Shown here one piece after another: positions 6,321 to 10,589 of a stretch of 10,589 bases of DNA (its first letter is position 1; each line of letters begins with the position of its first letter). Under the pieces are notes generated by a model. That model searched no databases. It had not been told where the DNA came from and was given only the letters and a program-made list of their open reading frames with translations. The position numbers and the translations under genes are program-made. Origin of the DNA: JBEAOO01 sp041164825 (GTDB lineage: Bacteria > Pseudomonadota > Gammaproteobacteria > Burkholderiales > Burkholderiaceae_C); assembly GCA_041164825.1 (NCBI GenBank), contig JBEAOO010000265.1:1-10589 (forward strand), read 5' to 3'.

Positions 6321-6859
6321 GGCAGTTTGGGGGCGCTGGCGGCCAGGAGTGCGGCCAGACCGGCGGCGGCAACGGGCGGCTGTGGGGCACCAGCAGCACC
6401 AGCACCAGCGCGCGCCGGGTGCGGCCCAGCCAGGTGGCCGGGCGGCTGGGGTTCACGGGCGGTGAGTGCCGCGACGGCAGGCAGCGCGTCGGCGCGCCCT
6501 GCTCGGAAGGGCGGGGGAGACTGGGGTGCTTTGGGCGCCTGGCGCGACCGGCGCGCTGGGCTCAGCTGACTCACTTCGCGCTCCAGCGCAGCGTGATCGG
6601 TGAGCGGGGCAATCAGCTCGGCCAGGGCGTTGTGGGGGTTGATCAGCCACATGCACATCACATACGACACCATGGCCACGGCCGGATCACCGCGCTCAAT
6701 GCGGGCCATGGTGGGCTGCGAGACGCCCAGCTTTTGCGCCCATTGCGCTTGGGTTTCGCCCCGCCGCTTGCGGGCAATGACGATGTGCCGCGCCAGTTGC
6801 TCGATGGATTGCAGCACGGCCTGAGGGTGCGCAGCGGGGCGGGTGTTTTGCCTTGGCAT
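6317..6859 (-). CDS. hipB: HipB-type XRE-family antitoxin with long Pro/Ala-rich tail
   Basis: Residues about 18-95 form a Cro/CI-type (XRE) helix-turn-helix domain: IVIARKRRGETQAQWAQKLGVSQPTMARIERGDPAVAM carries the two DNA-binding helices, and the stretch to ALAELIAPL closes the domain. As HipB, it should bind its own promoter and neutralise HipA. E. coli HipB has 88 residues; this one has 180, because residues about 101-180 are a Pro/Ala/Arg-rich low-complexity tail that runs straight into the ATGA overlap with hipA. The start ATG (6857-6859) gives a normal N-terminus but has no ribosome binding site. A TAAAAT box ends 6 bases before it, so the message may be leaderless. An in-frame later start is less likely because it would cut into the domain. 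Confidence 0.87.
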   Translation of the reverse strand: MPRQNTRPAAHPQAVLQSIEQLARHIVIARKRRGETQAQWAQKLGVSQPTMARIERGDPAVAMVSYVMCMWLINPHNALAELIAPLTDHAALEREVSQLSPARRSRQAPKAPQSPPPFRAGRADALPAVAALTAREPQPPGHLAGPHPARAGAGAAGAPQPPVAAAGLAALLAASAPKLP

Positions 6860-6860
6860 A

Positions 6861-6991
6861 CATAGATTTTATCTGGATGCCAGTTTTATGCAACTCTATG
6901 GGTCTGATGGATATACGCGACCACTGACCGCACCCAGCGTCATTTGATTCATAGATTCGCCTAAAAGATCGCTATGGCAATATCTATGAAT
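6861..6991 (-). promoter_or_regulatory. hipBA promoter and repeated inverted-repeat operator
   Basis: This AT-rich stretch contrasts with the GC-rich surroundings. A perfect 10-base inverted repeat ATTCATAGAT (6947-6956) and ATCTATGAAT (6982-6991) has a 25-base spacer. A second pair uses the same core: CATAGA (6861-6866) and TCTATG (6895-6900). Centre spacing within each pair is similar (outer spans 39 and 40 bases). A fifth CATAG core lies at 6972-6976 on the minus strand. The minus-strand -10 candidate TAAAAT is at 6866-6871, with a poor TTGCAT -35 at 6888-6893. E. coli HipB represses through several repeated inverted operators, so this arrangement fits autoregulation, with a different half-site. 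Confidence 0.65.
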
Positions 6992-7130
6992 TTGCACAGG
7001 TCGAACAGCTGAGCCACACCTGGACGGAGGAAGCAGCGTGTGGGCCGAGGCGCCGGCGCCGCGTCGCACTCCCGACAATCCGCACAGCCCCTGTCGAACA
7101 CCCCTCCCTGTCGCGCTGGCCAGGCCAACC
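6992..7130. other. Featureless part of the hipB-iscS intergenic region
   Basis: No gene, iscR remnant or clear promoter is visible here. Two minus-strand frames (60 and 82 codons) cross it, but they lack ribosome binding sites and show no recognisable protein features. Confidence 0.4.
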
Positions 7131-7207
7131 CACGATCGGCGATCGTGAAAAAAAACGCTTTCAAATCAACGGCTTGACGCGATTTTTCACGCCAGCAGCG
7201 AGCTGGC
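7131..7207 (+). promoter_or_regulatory. Candidate control region of the isc operon
   Basis: Three dyads lie in tandem before iscS. CACGATC (7131-7137) and GATCGTG (7141-7147) flank GGC. GTGAAAAA (7145-7152) and TTTTTCAC (7183-7190) enclose a 30-base spacer and share GTG with the first. GCCAGC (7191-7196) and GCTGGC (7202-7207) flank a 5-base loop. TTGACG (7174-7179) would do as a -35 box, but no matching -10 follows. I do not see a recognisable IscR site. Which regulator, if any, reads these repeats is unknown. Confidence 0.4.
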
Positions 7208-7267
7208 ACATCGATTGCAATTCAGGCTGCAACTGCCACCGGGGCAGGCCGCTGCAGGAGCACTTCG

Positions 7268-8482
7268 ATGGACACCACCAAGCCGATCTACCTGGACTAC
7301 GCCGCCACCACGCCGGTGGACCCGCGGGTGGTGCAGGTGATGGTGCCGTACCTGTACGAGCAGTTTGGCAACCCGGCCTCGCGCAGCCATGCGTTTGGCT
7401 GGGCGGCGGAAGAGGCGGTGGAAATTGCCCGCGAACACGTGGCCGCGCTGATCGGCGCCGACCCGCGTGAGATCGCCTGGACCTCGGGCGCCACCGAATC
7501 GAACAACCTCGCCATCAAGGGCGCGGCGCACTTTCACCAAAGTAAGGGCAAGCACCTGATCACGGTGAAAACCGAGCACAAGGCCGTGCTCGACACGATG
7601 CGCGAGCTGGAGCGCACCGGCTTTGAAGTGACCGTGCTCGACGTGCTGCCCAACGGCCTGCTGGACATCGAGGTGCTGAAGGCGGCGATTCGCCCCGACA
7701 CCATCTTGGTCTCGGTGATGGCCGTGAACAACGAGATCGGTGTGGTGCAGGACATCAACGCAATTGGCGCGCTGTGCCGCAGCCGGGGCATCCTGTTCCA
7801 TGTGGATGCGGCGCAGGCCAGCGGCAAGATCCCGCTCGACATGAGCGTGCAGCCGATTGACCTGCTGAGCTTGTCGGCCCACAAAACCTATGGCCCCAAG
7901 GGCATCGGCGCGCTGTATGTGCGCCGCAAGCCGCGCGTGCGCATTGAAGCGCAGATGCACGGCGGTGGCCACGAGCGCGGCCTGCGCTCGGGCACGCTGG
8001 CCACGCACCAGATTGCCGGCATGGGCGAGGCCTACCGCTTGGCCAAGGTGCACATGGCGGCCGAGAACGAGCGCATCCGCGCGCTGCGCGATCGGCTGCT
8101 GCAGCGCCTGTCGGTGATCCCCGAGATCCAGATCAACGGTGACACCGAACAGCGCATTCCGCACAACCTGAACATCAGCTTCAAGTTCGTCGAAGGCGAG
8201 TCGCTGCTGATGGGCATCAAGGGCGTGGCGGTGTCGTCGGGCTCGGCCTGCACCTCGGCCAGCCTGGAGCCCAGTTATGTGCTGCGCGCACTCGGCCTGA
8301 GCGACGAAGTGGCGCACAGCTCGATCCGCTTTTCCATCGGCCGCTTCAGCAGCGACGCCGACATCGACGACGCCGCCGAGCGCGTGCGCCTGACGGTGGA
8401 GCGCCTGCGCTCGCTGAGCCCACTGTGGGACATGCACCTGGCCGGCGTGGACATCTCCAGCGTGCAGTGGGCTGAACACTAA
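7268..8482 (+). CDS. iscS: Cysteine desulfurase IscS
   Basis: PLP-dependent enzyme that takes sulfur from cysteine as a persulfide and passes it to IscU for Fe-S cluster assembly, and to tRNA thiolation partners. The 404-residue product has E. coli numbering at the key sites: His104 (KTEH), Asp180, PLP-binding Lys206 (SAHKTYGPKG) and the persulfide-carrying Cys328 (SSGSACTSAS). The C-terminus DISSVQWAEH matches the IscS end that touches IscU. AGGAG at 7256-7260, 7 bases before the ATG, fixes the start. It is the first gene of the plus-strand operon. No iscR precedes it; the upstream neighbour is the divergent hipB. IscU follows after 60 bases. Confidence 0.98.
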   Translation: MDTTKPIYLDYAATTPVDPRVVQVMVPYLYEQFGNPASRSHAFGWAAEEAVEIAREHVAALIGADPREIAWTSGATESNNLAIKGAAHFHQSKGKHLITVKTEHKAVLDTMRELERTGFEVTVLDVLPNGLLDIEVLKAAIRPDTILVSVMAVNNEIGVVQDINAIGALCRSRGILFHVDAAQASGKIPLDMSVQPIDLLSLSAHKTYGPKGIGALYVRRKPRVRIEAQMHGGGHERGLRSGTLATHQIAGMGEAYRLAKVHMAAENERIRALRDRLLQRLSVIPEIQINGDTEQRIPHNLNISFKFVEGESLLMGIKGVAVSSGSACTSASLEPSYVLRALGLSDEVAHSSIRFSIGRFSSDADIDDAAERVRLTVERLRSLSPLWDMHLAGVDISSVQWAEH

Positions 8483-8542
8483 AACCACCGGCTCGCGGCG
8501 CAGCCCGTGGGCCTCCCAGACACCCTCACCAGGACACACACC

Positions 8543-9004
8543 ATGGCATACAGCGACAAGGTCATCGAGCACTACGAAAACCCCCGCAATGTGGGCGGCT
8601 TCGATGCCGCTGACGACGGCGTGGGCACCGGCATGGTGGGTGCGCCCGCCTGCGGCGACGTGATGAAACTGCAGATCAAGGTCAACCCGCTGACGGGCGT
8701 GATCGAGGACGCGAAGTTCAAGACCTACGGCTGCGGCTCGGCCATCGCGTCGAGCTCGCTCGTCACCGAATGGGTGAAGGGCCGCACGCTGGACCAAGCC
8801 CTCGACATCAAGAACACGGCGATTGCCGAAGAGCTGGCGCTGCCGCCGGTGAAGATCCACTGCTCCATCTTGGCCGAAGACGCCATCAAGGCCGCCGTGA
8901 GCGACTACCGCGCCAAGGCCGGCACGGCCGCGGCCAGCAGCAGGCTGGAGCAAGCCGCCTGCGCGCCCCTGAGCACGCCCGCCCCAGCCGCTGCGTCGCA
9001 CTGA
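8543..9004 (+). CDS. iscU: Fe-S cluster scaffold IscU with C-terminal extension
   Basis: Scaffold on which IscS sulfur and iron are assembled into [2Fe-2S]. Residues 1-127 track E. coli IscU (128 residues) closely: AYSDKVIEHYENPRNVG, MVGAPACGDVMKLQIKV, KTYGCGSAIASSSLVTEWVKG, LPPVKIHCSILAEDAIKAA. Ligands Cys37, Asp39, Cys64 and Cys107 are present, as is the LPPVK motif (100-104) bound by HscA. Residues about 128-153 are an extra tail rich in Ala, Ser and Pro with an additional Cys140, not found in E. coli IscU. The ATG at 8543 has AGGA 8 bases upstream and gives the normal N-terminus; the frame opens upstream at 8507 without a ribosome binding site. The ErpA-type gene follows after 81 bases. 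Confidence 0.97.
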   Translation: MAYSDKVIEHYENPRNVGGFDAADDGVGTGMVGAPACGDVMKLQIKVNPLTGVIEDAKFKTYGCGSAIASSSLVTEWVKGRTLDQALDIKNTAIAEELALPPVKIHCSILAEDAIKAAVSDYRAKAGTAAASSRLEQAACAPLSTPAPAAASH

Positions 9005-9085
9005 TTTCTCGCTGTCACTCGCGCGCACCTCGCGCCATTTGCCCCACACCCCCGCCTGTGAACCAGGCCCCCCGGAGTACCCACC

Positions 9086-9502
9086 ATGGCTTGCCAATCC
9101 CAACCGAATGCCTCCGCCTCCAGCTGCGCCACCTCGTCGGCCCCGCCGGTGATGCCCGTGCTGGCCGAAGGCATGCCCGCGCTCAACATCAGCGACGCCG
9201 TGGTCAGCAAGGTGGGCGAGATGCTCACCGAAGAAAACGACCCCAACCTGCGCCTGCGCATCTTCGTCACCGGCGGCGGCTGCTCGGGTTTCCAGTACGG
9301 CTTCTCGTTTGACGACACGCCCAAGGACGACGACACCGAAGTCGCACGCGGCGACATCAAGGTGCTGGTCGATGCGGCCAGCCTGCAGTACCTGATGGGT
9401 GCACAGATCGACTACGAAGACAGCCTGGAAGGCTCGCGCTTCGTCATCCGCAACCCGAACGCCAGCAGCACCTGCGGCTGCGGGTCGTCGTTCAGCGTCT
9501 GA
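9086..9502 (+). CDS. erpA: ErpA-type A-type Fe-S carrier with N-terminal extension
   Basis: An A-type carrier that receives Fe-S clusters and inserts them into target proteins. The core from about residue 31 matches ErpA more closely than IscA: NPNLRLRIF-like DPNLRLRIFVTGGGCSGFQ, YGFSFDD, LQYLMGAQIDYEDSLEGSRF, NPNASSTCGCGSSFSV. Cluster-binding Cys66, Cys130 and Cys132 are present. Residues 1-30 are a Ser/Ala/Pro-rich extension with Cys3 and Cys14, absent from E. coli ErpA (114 residues; this one 138). The ATG at 9086 is supported by GGAG with an 8-base spacer (9074-9077). The internal Met23 and Met30 lack a properly spaced site, so the extension is probably real. In E. coli erpA is outside the isc operon; here it sits between iscU and iscA. 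Confidence 0.9.
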   Translation: MACQSQPNASASSCATSSAPPVMPVLAEGMPALNISDAVVSKVGEMLTEENDPNLRLRIFVTGGGCSGFQYGFSFDDTPKDDDTEVARGDIKVLVDAASLQYLMGAQIDYEDSLEGSRFVIRNPNASSTCGCGSSFSV

Positions 9503-9506
9503 CTGC

Positions 9507-9567
9507 TCGCCCCCAAGTCGCCTGCAGCGTCGCCCCCACTGGGGGAGCGGCCCGCTGAGGGCGGCCC
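9507..9567 (+). repeat. GC-rich hairpin-forming intergenic repeat between erpA and iscA
   Basis: TCGCCCCCA occurs twice (9507-9515 and 9530-9538). CCCCC of the second copy (9533-9537) pairs with GGGGG (9541-9545) across ACT; the first copy could compete for the same partner. A second small stem GCCC/GGGC (9550-9553, 9559-9562) follows. It resembles the REP-like intergenic elements common in Comamonadaceae genomes, which is an impression, not a database match. No T-run follows. It may stabilise or trim the operon message. Confidence 0.4.
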
Positions 9568-9585
9568 GGCAACAAGGAGAAATTG

Positions 9586-9909
9586 ATGACCGTCACCGTC
9601 ACCCCCAAGGCCGCCAAGCAGATCCAAAAGGCCCTCACCCAACGCGGCTCGGGCCTGGGCCTGCGCGTGGCCGTGAAGACCAGCGGCTGCTCGGGCTACG
9701 CCTACGCGCTGGAGTTTGTCGACGCGGCCGCGCCCGACGACCAGGTGTTTGCCAGCGAAGGCGTGCAGGTGCTGGTGGATGCGCAGAGCCTGCCGCTGGT
9801 CGATGGCACACAGCTCGACTGGGTGCGCGAGGGCTTGAACGAAGGCTTCAAGTTCAACAACCCGAACGCCAGCGCCGCCTGCGGTTGCGGCGAATCATTT
9901 GCCCTCTGA
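9586..9909 (+). CDS. iscA: A-type Fe-S carrier IscA
   Basis: The standard isc-operon A-type carrier; 107 residues, the same length as E. coli IscA. Cluster ligands Cys35 (VKTSGCSGYAY), Cys99 and Cys101 (CGCGESF) fall at the E. coli positions. LEFVD, DGTQLDWVREGLNEGFKFNNPN and GESFAL are IscA-specific and separate it from the ErpA-type neighbour. I chose the ATG at 9586: AGGAG (9575-9579) lies 6 bases upstream, whereas a TTG at 9583 directly before it would be only 3 bases away. HscA follows after a 145-base gap where hscB is usually found. Confidence 0.97.
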   Translation: MTVTVTPKAAKQIQKALTQRGSGLGLRVAVKTSGCSGYAYALEFVDAAAPDDQVFASEGVQVLVDAQSLPLVDGTQLDWVREGLNEGFKFNNPNASAACGCGESFAL

Positions 9910-9956
9910 GGGCCCATCCGGCTGCTGCGCGGTCCGATCTCGCGCCTGCGTTGCTC

Positions 9957-9974
9957 ACCGCACAGGAGTGCGGT
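9957..9974 (+). other. Stable hairpin in the iscA-hscA gap
   Basis: ACCGCAC (9957-9963) and GTGCGGT (9968-9974) form a perfect 7-base stem around an AGGA loop. Only TTG follows, so it is a poor intrinsic terminator. It lies in the 145-base gap (9910-10054) where hscB would be expected and no other gene can be seen. It may allow partial termination or processing that lowers hscA relative to the scaffold genes; this is inferred. Confidence 0.4.
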
Positions 9975-10054
9975 TGCGCTGCTCGACGCAAGCTCGAACC
10001 GCTCGCGACGCCGGCTGAACCCTCAGAGACAAAACACGCACAAGGAATCGCACC

Positions 10055-10589
10055 ATGGCACTGCTGCAAATCGCTGAACCCGGCCGGGCGGCGGCGCCGC
10101 ACCAGCATCGGCTGGCGGTGGGCATCGACCTGGGCACCACCCACTCGCTGGTGGCCACGGTGCGCAGTGCCGTGCCGGTGGTGTTGAGTGACGAAGCGGG
10201 TCGCGCGCTGCTGCCGTCCGTGGTGCACTACGCCGCCGATGGCCGCACCACCGTGGGCGACGCCGCCCGCGCGCTGGCCACCAGCGACCCGCTCAACACC
10301 ATCGCCTCGGCCAAGCGCCTCATCGGCCGCTCCCTGGCCGACATCGCGCCCGGCGTCGTGCCCTATGCGCTGGAGCCCCTGGGCCCAAGCGCGGTGGGCG
10401 TGCGCACCGCGGCGGGCGTGAAAAGCCCGGTCGCGGTGGGCACCGAGGTGCTGAAGGCCTTGAAAGCGCGCGCCGAAGCCGCGCTGGGCGGCGCCTTGGT
10501 GGGCGCGGTGATCACCGTGCCGGCCTACTTTGACGACGCGCAGCGGCAGGCCACCAAAGACGCCGCCCTGGCCGCTGGCATCAACGTGC
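10055..10589 (+). CDS. hscA: Fe-S biogenesis Hsp70 chaperone HscA, C-terminus cut by window edge
   Basis: Hsp70-class ATPase that, with its J-protein HscB, works on IscU to promote cluster transfer. 178 codons are present before the window ends. The N-terminus ALLQIAEPG-AAAPHQHRLAVGIDLGTTHSLVATVRS is the HscA-specific lead-in before the Hsp70 phosphate-1 motif (GIDLGTT). LLPSVVHY, AKRLIGRSLADI and VITVPAYFDDAQRQATKDAA follow as in E. coli HscA. The ATG at 10055 has AAGGA 8 bases upstream. Its partner substrate, IscU with LPPVK, is encoded upstream in the same operon. hscB does not precede it as it does in E. coli; hscB and fdx may lie beyond the window. Confidence 0.97.
   Translation, partial: MALLQIAEPGRAAAPHQHRLAVGIDLGTTHSLVATVRSAVPVVLSDEAGRALLPSVVHYAADGRTTVGDAARALATSDPLNTIASAKRLIGRSLADIAPGVVPYALEPLGPSAVGVRTAAGVKSPVAVGTEVLKALKARAEAALGGALVGAVITVPAYFDDAQRQATKDAALAAGINV

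Noticed and set aside
5145..6569. A 474-codon plus-strand frame opposite hipA and hipB
   Set aside because: It is antisense to clear HipA kinase motifs; its composition (Gly/Ala/Arg/His) is typical of a high-GC shadow frame.
6896..7209. Small minus-strand frames (60 and 82 codons) in the hipB-iscS gap, considered as a small gene or iscR remnant
   Set aside because: No ribosome binding site, no resemblance to IscR, and they run across operator-like repeats.
7187..9103. A 638-codon open frame on the minus strand opposite iscS and iscU
   Set aside because: It is the GC-rich antisense shadow of two certain genes, with low-complexity His/Ala/Arg/Gly composition and no recognisable domain or ribosome binding site.
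1..10589. CRISPR array, insertion sequence, transposase or integrase signs
   Set aside because: No regularly spaced direct repeats, terminal inverted repeats with target duplications, or transposase-like protein were seen, so any claim that the toxin region is a mobile island stays unproven.

Overview
The window looks like chromosome from a high-GC betaproteobacterium of the order Burkholderiales, probably family Comamonadaceae. The basis is the dense GC-rich coding, a PEP-CTERM (exosortase-sorted) protein, GltI-type amino-acid binding proteins, and an isc iron-sulfur operon whose proteins keep E. coli numbering at their key residues. The family assignment is inference from gene style; no rRNA or species marker is present.

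Region 1 (1-2507, minus strand) is a periplasmic amino-acid salvage cluster. It reads, in transcription order, gltI (glutamate/aspartate binding protein), ansB (secreted type II asparaginase of the glutaminase-asparaginase type), then a second GltI-like binding protein cut by the window edge. The enzyme would release Asp or Glu plus ammonia in the periplasm, and the binding proteins would hand Asp/Glu to an ABC permease that is not in this window. In my from-memory alignment the asparaginase carries Ala at the usual catalytic lysine position.

Region 2 (2508-3994) holds a small VOC-family metalloprotein (YaeR/GloA2-like, plus strand). Facing it is a minus-strand secreted DUF1566/Lcl-type protein with a C-terminal PEP-CTERM anchor. 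The two are separated by an intrinsic terminator usable on both strands.

Region 3 (4270-6991) contains two toxin-antitoxin modules that converge tail to tail. fitAB (plus strand) comprises a ribbon-helix-helix antitoxin and a PIN-domain RNase with all four acidic residues. hipBA (minus strand) comprises an XRE-type antitoxin with an unusual 80-residue Pro/Ala-rich tail and a HipA Ser/Thr kinase with an intact active site. Each module has a 4-base ATGA overlap and an upstream region full of inverted repeats, consistent with autoregulation.

Region 4 (6992-10589, plus strand) is an isc operon: iscS, iscU, an ErpA-type A-type carrier, iscA, and hscA running off the window end. IscS makes persulfide, IscU is the scaffold, HscA is the chaperone that recognises the IscU LPPVK motif, and the two A-type proteins are carriers. 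The order is unusual. No iscR precedes iscS (hipB lies there, divergent), an ErpA-type gene sits between iscU and iscA, and hscB is absent between iscA and hscA. IscU has a C-terminal extension and the ErpA-type protein an N-terminal extension, both low-complexity and carrying extra cysteines.

I do not see a wholly new system. The most unusual items are the modified isc operon, the long-tailed HipB with its repeated half-sites, and the asparaginase with the apparent lysine loss.
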